A stretch of DNA of 64,000 nt from CAZSLI01 sp964607705 (lineage in GTDB: Bacteria > Actinomycetota > Coriobacteriia > Anaerosomatales > PHET01), in contig CAZSLI010000010.1 in NCBI GenBank assembly GCA_964607705.1, positions 1 to 64,000 of the forward strand, in the 5' to 3' direction. Below are positions 32,423 to 43,691 of the stretch, in pieces. The translations under genes and the position numbers were made by a program. The notes under the pieces were generated by a model. It saw only the letters and a list, made by a program, of their open reading frames with translations, was not told where the DNA came from and made no database searches. Numbering within the stretch: the stretch's first letter is position 1; every line of letters begins with the position of its first letter.

Positions 32423-33481
32423 CTATTCGGCATCTCCTACAACTGCTGCCAAAGCGGCCTCGTCGACCAGCTGCACGTCGAGCTTGTCCACGTCGATCGG
32501 GTAGGGCTTCGCAAAGTGGCAGGCGGCCTTGTGGCCCTCTCCCACCTCGACGAGCTCTGGGGTCTTCTCGGAGCAGATGGGGAACTGCGCGATCGGGCAG
32601 CGCGTGTGGAAACGACAGCCCGACGGCGGGTTGATCGGCGAGGGCGGATCGCCCTCGAGCAGGATCCGCTGGCGGGTCGCCTGCACGTGCGGGTCAGGGA
32701 CCGGGACCGCCGAGAGGAGTGACTGCGTGTAGGGGTGGTGCGGCTTCTCGTACAGCCCGCGCCAGTCGCTGATCTCCACGATCGAGCCCAGGTACATGAC
32801 CGCGACCTCATCGGAGATGTGCTGCACGACGGAGAGGTCGTGTGCGATGAAGAGGTAGGCCAGATCGAACTCGTCCTGCAACTTGTCGAGGAGGTTGAGT
32901 ACCTGGGCCTGGATAGACACATCGAGCGCCGAGACCGGCTCGTCGCAGACGATGAGTTTCGGGTTGAGCGCGAGCGCGCGGGCGATACCGATGCGCTGGC
33001 GCTGACCGCCGCTGAACTCGTGCGGATACCGGCTGATGTGCTCGGGATTGAGCCCCACGATGTCGAGCAGCTCGCGGGCCTTCGCCCGACGCTCGGCAGG
33101 CGTGCCGATGCCATGGACGGTGAGCGGCTCGGCGACGATCTCCCCAACCGTGAAGCGGGGGTTCAGGCTGGCGTAAGGGTCCTGGAAGATGATCTGCACG
33201 TCTCGGCGGAACGCCTTGAGGTCGGCGCCGGAAAGCTTCATGACGTCTCGACCCTCGAAGTCGATGACGCCCGACGTCGGCTCGATCAGCCGCATGATGC
33301 TACGGCCCGTGGTGGACTTGCCGCATCCCGACTCGCCCACCAGCCCCAGGGTCTTGCCCTGCTCGACCGAGAACGAGACGCCATCGACCGCTTTGACGGC
33401 CCCGGTCGACCGAGAGAGAACGCCTGCGCGTACCTCGAAGTACTTCTTGAGGTCGGTCACCTTCAGCAGAGTCTCAGCCAT
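32423..33481 (-). CDS. oppF: Oligopeptide ABC transporter ATPase OppF
   Basis: A 352-residue ATPase subunit. Walker A is GLVGESGCGKST, the signature FSGGQRQRIGIARAL and Walker B LIVCDEPVSALDVS; the C-terminal oligopeptide-type extension holds GCRFHTRCPIAQFPICSE. Start ATG 33481 overlaps the oppD stop by one base and is preceded by GGAGGTGA; eight upstream codons in the ORF are unsupported. It closes an oppA-B-C-D-F operon importing peptides. Confidence 0.95.
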   Translation of the reverse strand: MAETLLKVTDLKKYFEVRAGVLSRSTGAVKAVDGVSFSVEQGKTLGLVGESGCGKSTTGRSIMRLIEPTSGVIDFEGRDVMKLSGADLKAFRRDVQIIFQDPYASLNPRFTVGEIVAEPLTVHGIGTPAERRAKARELLDIVGLNPEHISRYPHEFSGGQRQRIGIARALALNPKLIVCDEPVSALDVSIQAQVLNLLDKLQDEFDLAYLFIAHDLSVVQHISDEVAVMYLGSIVEISDWRGLYEKPHHPYTQSLLSAVPVPDPHVQATRQRILLEGDPPSPINPPSGCRFHTRCPIAQFPICSEKTPELVEVGEGHKAACHFAKPYPIDVDKLDVQLVDEAALAAVVGDAE

Positions 33482-34503
33482 CAGGCGCTCACCTCCGTCA
33501 GGCAAGCGGCGTTCTCCCGCGTGAACTCCGGCTGCGCGGCGAAGTGGCAGGCCGCAGTATGGCCCGGGCTGACCTCGGCCACTGGTGGCTCAACGGTGCG
33601 ACACACCTGCTGCGCATGCGGGCAGCGGGGATGGAACGGACATCCAGGCGGGACGTCGATGAGGCTGGGCGGCTGTCCCTTGATCGGACAAAGGTCGCCC
33701 TTCTCGGTCATGTCGTGCCGTGGAAGCGAGTCCATGAGGCCCCAGGTGTACGGGTGCTTCGGGTTGTAGAAGACCTCGTCGCACGTACCGAACTCGACCG
33801 GCCGGCCCGCATACATGACGAGCACGCGGTCGGCCATGTCGGCGACGACGCCCAAGTCGTGGGTGATCATGATGATCGCGGAGCCGGTGCGCGCCTGCAG
33901 CTCCTGCATCAGCTCGAGGATCTGCGCCTGGATGGTGACGTCGAGCGCGGTGGTCGGCTCATCGGCGATCAGGATGTCGGGGTCGCACGCGAGCGCCATC
34001 GCGATCATGACGCGCTGGCGCATACCGCCCGAGAACTGGTGCGGGTAGTCCTTGACCCGCGACTCGGGGTGCGGGATTCCGACAAGCCGCAGCAACTCGA
34101 CGGCGCGTGCCAGCGACTCCTTCTTCCCGAGCCCCTTGTGGATCCGCAGCGGCTCAGCGAGCTGGGCCCCGATGCGGTAGACCGGGTTCAGCGAGGTCAT
34201 CGGATCCTGGAAGATCATCGCGATCTCGTTGCCGCGGATCTTGCGGATCTCATCCTCACGCATGTTGATCAGCGAGCGGCCCTTGAAGCGGACGTCGCCG
34301 CCCTCGATCTTGCCGGGCGGCATGGGCACCAGACCCATCATCGTGAGCGCGTGCACCGACTTGCCGGAGCCCGACTCGCCCACGACGCCGAGCGTCTGCC
34401 CCTTCTCCAGGGTGTAGGTCACGCCGTCGACAGCCTTCACGATGCCGTCGCGCGTGTGGAAGTGCATCTTGAGGTGATCGACCTCGAGCAGTGTCTCGGC
34501 CAT
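33481..34503 (-). CDS. oppD: Oligopeptide ABC transporter ATPase OppD
   Basis: A 340-residue ATPase: Walker A GVVGESGSGKSV, signature FSGGMRQRVMIAMAL, Walker B ILIADEPTTALDVT, and the Cys-containing Opp/Dpp extension GCPFHPRCPHAQQVC. Its N-terminus (MAETLLEVDHLKMHF) is nearly the same as that of OppF, reflecting paralogy. It lies four bases after oppC and overlaps oppF by one base. Confidence 0.95.
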   Translation of the reverse strand: MAETLLEVDHLKMHFHTRDGIVKAVDGVTYTLEKGQTLGVVGESGSGKSVHALTMMGLVPMPPGKIEGGDVRFKGRSLINMREDEIRKIRGNEIAMIFQDPMTSLNPVYRIGAQLAEPLRIHKGLGKKESLARAVELLRLVGIPHPESRVKDYPHQFSGGMRQRVMIAMALACDPDILIADEPTTALDVTIQAQILELMQELQARTGSAIIMITHDLGVVADMADRVLVMYAGRPVEFGTCDEVFYNPKHPYTWGLMDSLPRHDMTEKGDLCPIKGQPPSLIDVPPGCPFHPRCPHAQQVCRTVEPPVAEVSPGHTAACHFAAQPEFTRENAACLTEVSA

Positions 34504-34507
34504 GGCG

Positions 34508-35533
34508 CTAGTCCTTCATCTTTACGTCGAGTGCGTCACGCACGCCGTCGCCGAGGAGCGTGAACGCGAGTACGGTCGTGAGAATCGCCAGACCCGGCCA
34601 GAAGACGAGCTGCGGTTCGGTCGTGAGGTAGGCGCGGCCCTCTTCGATCATGCGGCCCCACGAAGGCGTCGGCGGCTGGATGCCGAGGCCGAGGAAAGAC
34701 AGCGCGGCCTCCGTGAGGATGGCGCCGCCGATCGACATGGTGCCGTACACGACGACCGGCGCGATGCCGTTGGGCAGGATGTGTCTGCTCATGAGGCGAG
34801 CATCGCTTGCGCCGAGGGCCTTGCCCGCGTCGACGTAGTCGTTCTCCTTGACGCCGAGGATGGAACTCCGCAGAACGCGCGAGATACTCGGCCAGCCGAG
34901 GAGACCGATCGTGAAGACGACCGGCCACACCGTGGTCCTCACATCCGGAGGTACGACCGCGAGCAACAGGATCGCGAACATGACGTACGGGAAGGCAAGG
35001 AAGATGTCCGCCCCCCGCATGATGAACGCGTCTACCGTCTTGCCGTAGAAGCCGGACAGCGAGCCGAGGATGATACCGATGAACACCGAAACGCCCACGG
35101 CGAGCACGCCGACGGTGAGCGACACGCGCGCGCCGTAGATCACGCGGCCGAAGATGTCGCGACCCAGGTCGTCAGTTCCCATCGGGTGCTGCAAAGAAGG
35201 ATCCTGCAGCCGGTTCTTCATCGCCTGCACGGTGTCTATCTGCGTGGGGCTGCCGAAGTTCTGAGGCACCCACAAGCCGGCCGTCAGCGAGGCGGTGATG
35301 ACGATGGCAAGCCACATCAGGGCGATCATGGCGAGCTTGTTCTTCCGAAGCCGATACCAGGAATCGCCCCAGAGCGTGCGGGTCTTGTGGGTCTTCGTGA
35401 CATGGCTGTGAGGTGCTTCGTCATGCTCGAGGTGGTCGTGTCCTACCGGCGTGACCTCTGAGCCGGTGTACGCGTCCGCCGCGCGCTCTCGTGCATGCTC
35501 AGGGACGTGATCTGTGGTCTTGTGTTCAGTCAT
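34508..35533 (-). CDS. oppC: Oligopeptide ABC transporter permease OppC
   Basis: A 341-residue inner-membrane permease. An unusually long, His- and acid-rich cytoplasmic N-terminus (about 1-60, HDHLEHDEAPHSHVTKTHK) precedes the first membrane helix; five further helices follow, with the EAA loop DAGKALGASDARLMSRHILP that contacts the ATPases. The His-rich tail is not usual for OppC and could bind metal. ATG 35533 is chosen because the ORF upstream is a shadow of oppB. Confidence 0.93.
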   Translation of the reverse strand: MTEHKTTDHVPEHARERAADAYTGSEVTPVGHDHLEHDEAPHSHVTKTHKTRTLWGDSWYRLRKNKLAMIALMWLAIVITASLTAGLWVPQNFGSPTQIDTVQAMKNRLQDPSLQHPMGTDDLGRDIFGRVIYGARVSLTVGVLAVGVSVFIGIILGSLSGFYGKTVDAFIMRGADIFLAFPYVMFAILLLAVVPPDVRTTVWPVVFTIGLLGWPSISRVLRSSILGVKENDYVDAGKALGASDARLMSRHILPNGIAPVVVYGTMSIGGAILTEAALSFLGLGIQPPTPSWGRMIEEGRAYLTTEPQLVFWPGLAILTTVLAFTLLGDGVRDALDVKMKD

Positions 35534-35535
35534 GG

Positions 35536-36504
35536 CTAGTCCTCCGCCCCCCCGTACCGGATCCTCGGGTCGAGGAAGGCGTATGAGATGTCGACGAGCA
35601 GGTTGATCATCATCACGGCGATCAGGATCACGACGGTCCCGCCGAAGACGATGGGATAGTCGCGTCCCTGGATAGCGCGGTAGATGGTGTAGCCGATGCC
35701 CGGCCAGTTGAAGACGGTCTCGGTGAGGATGGCGCCGGCAAGCATGGCGCCCAGATCGAGTCCGATGAACGTGACGACCGGGATCATCGCGTTCTTGATC
35801 GCGTGCTTCCAAAGTACGCCCCGCGCCGAGAGTCCCTTGGCGTACGCGGTGCGGATGTAGTCTTGGTTGACGACCTCGAGCAGCTGGCTGCGCATGATGC
35901 GCGCGGCGTAGGCCGTCGAGACCGATGCGAGCGTGATCGCAGGCAGGATGATGTGAGCGAAGTCGCTGAACTGGTCGCTACTGGCGCCTGAGATCGGTAA
36001 GTAGAACGCTCCGTTGGTCCATTCCTTCATGTAGATGCCGAAGAACACCTGGAGTAACAAGCCGAGCCAGAACACCGGCATGGCGACCAGGATCGACGTC
36101 GATAACGTCACGGAGACGTCCCAGAACGAGTATTTCTTCACGGCAGAGATGATGCCGGCCCCCACCCCCACTACAATCTCTATGAGGATCGCCGCCAGGG
36201 CGAGCTTCATGGTGTAGGGATAGGTCTCCTGAATGATGGTGCTGACCTTCTGACCTGACTTGATACTGACGCCCAAGTCACCTTGTGCCAGATCCTTCAG
36301 GTAGTTCACGTACTGGATGTACCAAGGCTCGTCAAAGCCATAGCGGTGCTGAAGCGCCTTGTACACCTCGGGATTGACGGCGCGTTCACCGAACCGCAGG
36401 CGGATCGGATCGCCGAGCATCGTGGTCATCATGAAAAGGATGAGCGTGACGCCGAGGAAGACCGGTATGAACTGTATGATTCGTCGGCTGATGAAGCGGA
36501 GCAT
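35536..36504 (-). CDS. oppB: Oligopeptide ABC transporter permease OppB
   Basis: A 322-residue permease beginning MLRFISRRIIQFIPVFLGVT, with six membrane helices and the EAA motif TAYAKGLSARGVLWKHAIKN. The ATG at 36504 is preceded by AGAGGT; the ORF's 22 extra upstream codons run through a hairpin and are unlikely. It ends two bases before oppC. Confidence 0.94.
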   Translation of the reverse strand: MLRFISRRIIQFIPVFLGVTLILFMMTTMLGDPIRLRFGERAVNPEVYKALQHRYGFDEPWYIQYVNYLKDLAQGDLGVSIKSGQKVSTIIQETYPYTMKLALAAILIEIVVGVGAGIISAVKKYSFWDVSVTLSTSILVAMPVFWLGLLLQVFFGIYMKEWTNGAFYLPISGASSDQFSDFAHIILPAITLASVSTAYAARIMRSQLLEVVNQDYIRTAYAKGLSARGVLWKHAIKNAMIPVVTFIGLDLGAMLAGAILTETVFNWPGIGYTIYRAIQGRDYPIVFGGTVVILIAVMMINLLVDISYAFLDPRIRYGGAED

Positions 36505-36536
36505 GTCGGACCTCTGGGTCTGGGGGTAATCAGAGC

Positions 36537-36573
36537 GGGGTGGCAGAGTACCTTGCAGGTACCCTGCCACCCC
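36537..36573 (-). terminator. Strong hairpin between oppA and oppB
   Basis: A 16-bp stem with one mismatch (GGGGTGGCAG at 36537-36546 pairs with CTGCCACCCC at 36564-36573; GTACC/GGTAC inside; five-base loop). It lies 33 bases past the oppA stop and has no strong T tract, so it is likely a partial terminator or 3' stabiliser giving more OppA than permease. Confidence 0.75.
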
Positions 36574-36605
36574 CTTTGAAACAGAGAACTCTTCTCGAAT
36601 CCTCT

Positions 36606-38339
36606 TTACTTCGTCGTGGTCGATTCCGAGGAACCGGAAGCCCCACCCTCGAGCCAGACCTTGGTGAAGTCCGCGAGGCTCATGGCGCTATAGGTCAGGT
36701 CGTGCACCCGATCCGACGCCACGTGGTGATGCTTGTAGAACATGACCGGCACGACCGGCAGCGTCTGGCCGATGGTCTTGTCGATCTCCTGGTACAGGGC
36801 GATACGCGCCGCAGCATCAGTCGTCGAACGAGCCTCGGAGAGCTTCTTGTCGATATCCGGGTTGCTGTACTTCGACTTGTTGTCGCCGCCGCCCGTCTTG
36901 AAGAGCGGATACAGGAAGTTGTCCATGATCGGGTAGTCGGCCTGCCAGCCGAGACGACCGATCTGGAAGCTGCCCGCGTCGTACTTCTTCAGGGTGTTCG
37001 GGAAGTCAGCAGTGTCGAACTTGACCTTGAGGCCGATGGCCTGGAGGTCGCTCTGGACCAGCTGCATGATCTTCTCGTGGCCACCATCGTTGTTGTACGT
37101 GATGGTGATCTCAGGGGCGCCCTTGCCCTCAGGGAAGCCAGCGTCGGCGAGGGCCTTCTTGGCTGCCTCGACGTCATACTTCGCATCAGCCCACACGCCA
37201 GGCTGATAGCCGGCGATTCCCGGCGGCACGATGTTGTCGGCCGGGTCACGCGTGCCCTCAAGGGCCAGGTCGCAGATCGCCTGGCGGTTGATGGCGTACG
37301 AGATCGCCTTACGCAGGTTGTCGTTCTTCATAGCGGCGTTGTCGAGATTGCACACCAGGTAGTAGGTGCCGTTCTCGGCGCCAAGGAGCACCTGCTTGCT
37401 CGGGTTGGCGGTGTAGCCGCTCTCCGACTCACCGTACTTGGCGCTGGCGTCCTTGATCTTGCCATCGCCGATCTGGGTGAAGTCGAGGTTGCCGGCTTCG
37501 AACTCGGTGTAGGCCGTGTTCGGATCCTTGAAGATCTTGAAGTCGATGCCCTCGATGTAGGGCTTGTCGCCGGCGTAGTTCTCGTTCTGCACGACCTTGA
37601 AGTACTGGTCACGCTTCCACGGCTCCGCCATCTTGAACGGGCCGTTGCCGATCGGCATGTCGCCGAAGGCAACCTTCTGGCCGTTGAAGTCCACGCCGCC
37701 CTCGACGTACTTCTGCGGCACCGGCGCGAGCGCCGGGTGGGCAACGACATACTCAAAGTCGGCGAACGGGTACTTGAGGGTGATCTCAAGCGTGTTGTCG
37801 TCGACGGCCTTCATGCCAGAGATGCCGCTGTCGCTGTTGCCGTTGTCATCCGTGCCTGCGACCACTGCGATGTGGTAGCTCAGGACGGACGGATCGGGCT
37901 CGCCGGTGGAGGTGTTCTTGGTCTTCGTCGACGCGATACGGTTCCACGCGTAGATGAAGTCCTGCGCCTTGACCGGCGTGCCATCGGAAAACTTGCCGTT
38001 CGGGTTCAGCTTGAAGGTCCACACCGTTGCGTCGGCGTTGGGTTCCCAGCTCTGAGCTGCTGCAGGGATGACCTTCTTGGGGTCCAGGGGATCGAACGCC
38101 GTGAGCGAGTCGAACAGCGCCTGCTCGACCTGAGTGCCCTCGGACTCCTGGGTGTTGTACGGGTCGATGTACGCGACATCGCCGACGTAGTAGGAGAGCG
38201 TCCCGCCCTTCTGCGGTTCGTCGGTCTTGGCGCCACTGTCGCCGCCCACGTCCTGCTTGGGAGCGCACCCTGCGAGCATTGCGCCCATGAGTGCCACCGC
38301 CAGCAGCGAGGCCAGCATCTTGCGGAAGTTTCCGTGCAA
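36606..38339 (-). CDS. oppA: Oligopeptide-binding lipoprotein OppA
   Basis: A 577-residue SBP_bac_5 family binding protein. The lipoprotein signal is KMLASLLAVALMGAMLAGC with lipobox LAGC, so the mature protein is lipid-anchored outside the membrane. Family blocks include GGTLSYYVGDVAYIDPYN and DPKKVIPAAAQSWEPNADAT. I place the start at TTG 38339 because GGAAGGAGG is six bases upstream; the ORF's earlier codons (to 38459) cross a leader hairpin and would push the signal peptide inside. It captures peptides for OppBCDF. Confidence 0.93.
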   Translation of the reverse strand: MHGNFRKMLASLLAVALMGAMLAGCAPKQDVGGDSGAKTDEPQKGGTLSYYVGDVAYIDPYNTQESEGTQVEQALFDSLTAFDPLDPKKVIPAAAQSWEPNADATVWTFKLNPNGKFSDGTPVKAQDFIYAWNRIASTKTKNTSTGEPDPSVLSYHIAVVAGTDDNGNSDSGISGMKAVDDNTLEITLKYPFADFEYVVAHPALAPVPQKYVEGGVDFNGQKVAFGDMPIGNGPFKMAEPWKRDQYFKVVQNENYAGDKPYIEGIDFKIFKDPNTAYTEFEAGNLDFTQIGDGKIKDASAKYGESESGYTANPSKQVLLGAENGTYYLVCNLDNAAMKNDNLRKAISYAINRQAICDLALEGTRDPADNIVPPGIAGYQPGVWADAKYDVEAAKKALADAGFPEGKGAPEITITYNNDGGHEKIMQLVQSDLQAIGLKVKFDTADFPNTLKKYDAGSFQIGRLGWQADYPIMDNFLYPLFKTGGGDNKSKYSNPDIDKKLSEARSTTDAAARIALYQEIDKTIGQTLPVVPVMFYKHHHVASDRVHDLTYSAMSLADFTKVWLEGGASGSSESTTTK

Positions 38340-38581
38340 CTCCTGCCTCCTTCCTCGGATGACCTGACCGCCCTGCTTGCGATCCATCGTTTGCGAGGCG
38401 GCCTTCGGTAAGTCATGCCGCACGCTGCCCGAGTCCCTCTCGAGCGTGCGGTCAACCATCAGAGTGTCCCTGAGGATGCATCAAATAACAAGCACGTTGC
38501 ATACTTGACATTCGATGCGGCACACCCCAGGTCCCTCCAACCCCTCGGGCGCTTGGAATTATCACCCTCTTGTAGCGCAAA
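38340..38581. other. oppA leader and intergenic region
   Basis: About 300 bases separate oppA from secG. No gene is seen. The oppA-proximal part has a perfect 9-bp inverted repeat (CCGCACGCT at 38418-38426, AGCGTGCGG at 38443-38451) with a 16-base loop that would form in the leader RNA. No T-box or known riboswitch consensus is recognised. The oppA promoter must lie here but no convincing -35/-10 pair was found. Confidence 0.5.
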
Positions 38582-38612
38582 GTCACCCCCGACCCATGAG
38601 GCCGAGGGTGAC
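38582..38612 (-). terminator. secG terminator
   Basis: GTCACCC at 38582-38588 pairs with GGGTGAC at 38606-38612, with additional GGCC-type pairing within. On the minus strand it follows secG by about 30 bases and is succeeded by TTTGCG. Probable end of the glycolytic/secG message. Confidence 0.6.
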
Positions 38613-38644
38613 TCGGAGGTACTAGAAGCTGCTGGCGAGGGGCC

Positions 38645-38890
38645 TTATGCGCCGTGCGGGTAGATCAGCATCAGCACGATGAGGCTCAGCGAGAAGGCGA
38701 TGGCGAACCCGATCGTGATGCGGTCGAGGTTCTTCTCGATGATGCTCGTACCGCTCGAGGTCGTCGACATGACGCCGCCGAGCATCTCGGAAAGGCCGGT
38801 GCCCTTGCCTGAGTGCAGGAGCACGAAGACGATGAGACCGATGGCCGAGACGGCCCATACGATCAGCGTCAGAATGAGCAATGCGTTCAC
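38645..38890 (-). CDS. secG: Preprotein translocase subunit SecG
   Basis: An 81-residue protein with two transmembrane helices (about 4-25 and 57-76) and the characteristic LHSGKGTGLSEMLGGVM loop of SecG. It is the accessory subunit of the SecYEG channel. It follows gpmI in the gap-pgk-tpiA-gpmI-secG order common in Gram-positive bacteria. Confidence 0.95.
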   Translation of the reverse strand: MNALLILTLIVWAVSAIGLIVFVLLHSGKGTGLSEMLGGVMSTTSSGTSIIEKNLDRITIGFAIAFSLSLIVLMLIYPHGA

Positions 38891-38944
38891 GTGTCTACCC
38901 TTCGAATTCCGTCAGCGCCGACCCATTCGGGTCACAGCGGTGCA

Positions 38945-40462
38945 TCAGTATACCAGCAGGCTCGTTCCCGTCCACTCGGCGGGTCTCTCCACTCCGCAGA
39001 GGTCCAGCACCGTCGGAGCGACATCCGCCAGCTTGCCACCGGAACGGAGTGACAGCACGCCCTCGGCACAGACCACGATGGGTACCGCTGAGGTCGTGTG
39101 GGCGGTGAAGGGAGTCTTCCCGTCGGCGTCGACCATCGACTCGGCGTTCCCGTGGTCGGCCGTGAGGACGAGTGATCCACCCCGCGCCCTCAGCGCTTCG
39201 AGGATCTTGCCCACGCCTTCGTCGACCGCCTCGACGGCCTTTACCGCGGCTTCAAACACGCCGGTGTGCCCGACCATGTCGCAGTTCGCATAGTTGACGA
39301 TGTAGACATCGGCGGCTCGCTGGCGGATGGCCTCGACCAGCCGTTCAGTCACCTCGGGCTCGCTCATCTCGGGTTTGAGGTCGTACGTCGCGACTTTGGG
39401 GCTCGGCACGAGCACCCTGGTCTCCCCCGTCTTCGGCGTCTCGACTCCGCCGTTGAAGAAGAACGTCACGTGCGCGTACTTCTCGGTCTCGGCGATGTGG
39501 AGCTGCTTGAGCCCGTTCTCGGCGAGGACGTCTGCGAGCACGTGGTCGGGAAGCTCTTTCGCGAAGGCAACGGCAGCGGGGATCGTCGGGTCGTACTGCG
39601 TGAGGCACACGAAGCGCAGCCGAGGGAACACCGGTCTGGGGAAACCCTCGAACGTCGGGTCGGTGAACGCACGGGTGATCTCACGCGCCCTGTCGGGCCG
39701 GAAATTGAAGAAGACGACAGCGTCACCCTCGGCCATCTGACCCGGAGCGACTATCGCGGGCACGACGAACTCGTCGGTCACGCCTTCCGCATAGGAGGCC
39801 TCGATGGCTCCGGTAGCCGAGTCACGGCTGATACCTTCGCCCAGTACGAGGGCCTGCCACGCCTTCTCCACGCGGTCCCACCGGTTGTCGCGGTCCATGG
39901 CGTAATAGCGCCCCATGACGCTTGCAACGCGGCCCCCACCGATGCGCTCGAGCTCAGCCTCGAGCTCGCGCACGTAGCCGAGACCCGACTCGGGCGGTGT
40001 GTCGCGGCCGTCGAGGAAGCAGTGGACCCACACGCGCTCGGCGCCTCGCCGCACGGCCATCTCGACCAGCGCGTACAGCTGCCGAGAATGACTGTGCACT
40101 CCTCCCGGCGAGACGAGCCCCATGAAGTGAACCGCCTTGCCGTCCGACTGCGCGCCGTCGATCGCCTCGGCGAGTACCGGGTTCTCGAGGAGCGAGCCAT
40201 CCTCGATAGCGAGGTCGATCCGAGTGAGTTCCTGGTAGACGACCCGGCCGGCGCCCATGTTGAGGTGGCCTACCTCCGAGTTGCCCATCTGGCCCTCGGG
40301 CAGGCCGACCGCGAGGCCGGCGGCTTCAAGCGTCGACGACGGACACTGGGCAAACAGCGCGTCCAGATTGGGAGTGCGCGCGGCACGGACGGCGTTGCCC
40401 TGCGAGTCGGTACCCCAGCTGAAGCCGTCGAGGATGGCGAGGCAGACGGGAAGCTGAGGCAT
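38945..40462 (-). CDS. gpmI: 2,3-bisphosphoglycerate-independent phosphoglycerate mutase
   Basis: A 505-residue Mn-dependent mutase interconverting 3- and 2-phosphoglycerate. The nucleophile serine is in GQMGNSEVGHLNMGAGR, with metal-binding blocks LAILDGFSWG, NCDMVGHTG and TADHGNAE. The ATG at 40462 lies two bases after the tpiA stop; the ORF's upstream 66 codons are a shadow of tpiA. Confidence 0.96.
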   Translation of the reverse strand: MPQLPVCLAILDGFSWGTDSQGNAVRAARTPNLDALFAQCPSSTLEAAGLAVGLPEGQMGNSEVGHLNMGAGRVVYQELTRIDLAIEDGSLLENPVLAEAIDGAQSDGKAVHFMGLVSPGGVHSHSRQLYALVEMAVRRGAERVWVHCFLDGRDTPPESGLGYVRELEAELERIGGGRVASVMGRYYAMDRDNRWDRVEKAWQALVLGEGISRDSATGAIEASYAEGVTDEFVVPAIVAPGQMAEGDAVVFFNFRPDRAREITRAFTDPTFEGFPRPVFPRLRFVCLTQYDPTIPAAVAFAKELPDHVLADVLAENGLKQLHIAETEKYAHVTFFFNGGVETPKTGETRVLVPSPKVATYDLKPEMSEPEVTERLVEAIRQRAADVYIVNYANCDMVGHTGVFEAAVKAVEAVDEGVGKILEALRARGGSLVLTADHGNAESMVDADGKTPFTAHTTSAVPIVVCAEGVLSLRSGGKLADVAPTVLDLCGVERPAEWTGTSLLVY

Positions 40463-40463
40463 G

Positions 40464-41252
40464 CTACTCGGCGAACTGGGCGGCCGTGGCGAGCATCGAA
40501 ACGAACGACTCAGCGTCGAGCGAGGCGCCACCCACGAGCGCTCCGTCGATGTCGGGCTCGGGCATGAACAGCGCGATGTTCTCGGGCTTGGCGGAGCCGC
40601 CATAAAGGATGCGCACCCGGATCGCGGCGGGCTGGCCGAACAGGGCGCCCAGCGTCGCACGGATCGAGCGGCAGACGTCGTTGGCGGCCTCAGGTGTAGG
40701 CGTGCGCCCGGTGCCGATGGCCCAGATGGGCTCGTAGGCGACGACGACGGTCGCGGCTTCCTCGGCAGTCAGGCCCTCGAGGCCCTTGCGGACCTGGTCG
40801 CGCACGAAGCGGTCGGTCTCGCCCGCGTCACGCGTGTCGAGCGACTCGCCGCAGCACATGATCGGCGTGATGCCGCCCGCGATGAGGGCCTTGACCTTCT
40901 TGTTGACCGTCTCGTCGGTCTCGCCGAAGTACTCGCGGCGCTCGGAGTGCCCGACCACGCAGTAGGCGCAGCCGAGGTCGGCGAGCATGGGGACGGAGAC
41001 CTCGCCGGTGAAGGCGCCCTCGGCCTCCCAGTGAACGTTCTGGGCCGAGAGCTTGACCGGCGACTTGTCGAACTCGAGCGCCGTGGAGACCGGCTTCAGG
41101 TCAACGAACGGGGGGCAGACGACGCCCTCTGCCGCGGCGACCTTGGACGGGTCGTCCATGATCACATTGTCGATCGACTGGACGAGCGCGACTGCCTCGC
41201 CCGGCGTCTTATACATCTTCCAGTTGCCCGCGATCATCGGCGTGCGGCCCAT
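40464..41252 (-). CDS. tpiA: Triosephosphate isomerase
   Basis: A 262-residue TIM. Active-site residues are visible: Lys in AGNWKMYK, His in VVGHSERREYFGE and Glu in VAYEPIWAIGTG, plus the C-terminal LVGGASLD phosphate-binding loop. ATG follows GGAAGGGGAG. It lies in the glycolytic operon between pgk and gpmI. Confidence 0.97.
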   Translation of the reverse strand: MGRTPMIAGNWKMYKTPGEAVALVQSIDNVIMDDPSKVAAAEGVVCPPFVDLKPVSTALEFDKSPVKLSAQNVHWEAEGAFTGEVSVPMLADLGCAYCVVGHSERREYFGETDETVNKKVKALIAGGITPIMCCGESLDTRDAGETDRFVRDQVRKGLEGLTAEEAATVVVAYEPIWAIGTGRTPTPEAANDVCRSIRATLGALFGQPAAIRVRILYGGSAKPENIALFMPEPDIDGALVGGASLDAESFVSMLATAAQFAE

Positions 41253-41317
41253 GTCGCTCCCCTTCCTGGTAGTCGGTCAAAGGTCCCGGATGCCGGCCGG
41301 GCCCGTTGTTGCGCAGA

Positions 41318-42505
<1,188 letters not shown>

Positions 42506-42533
42506 GGTTCCTCCGTGCGTCAGGACAGTTGAA

Positions 42534-42559
42534 ACGGGGCCCCGGTCGCGGGGCCCCGT
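42534..42559 (-). terminator. Hairpin between gap and pgk
   Basis: A perfect 10-bp GC stem (ACGGGGCCCC at 42534-42543, GGGGCCCCGT at 42550-42559) with a six-base loop, 24 bases after the gap stop. Followed on the minus strand by TTTCAAC. Likely a partial terminator or processing stem raising gap over pgk message. Confidence 0.65.
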
Positions 42560-42582
42560 CGGCGCTCTTGTAGCTCGTCTAA

Positions 42583-43587
<1,005 letters not shown>

Positions 43588-43647
43588 ACCGATCCCTCCT
43601 TGTTGTACGCGGCCGCCACGACGCGACCCACGATTACTCCCCTATCG

Positions 43648-43668
43648 ACCAGCGATCTTGGCGCTGGT
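43648..43668 (-). terminator. Possible terminator between whiA and gap
   Basis: ACCAGCG at 43648-43654 and CGCTGGT at 43662-43668 form a 7-bp stem with a seven-base loop 23 bases past the whiA stop. No T tract follows, so separation of the two operons is only suggested. Confidence 0.4.
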
Positions 43669-43691
43669 GCCCCTCCGTCCGGAGGCGATGC

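Noticed and set aside
38340..38581. T-box or other known riboswitch in the oppA leader
   Set aside because: No T-box core or other recognised conserved motif could be matched; only an inverted repeat is evident.
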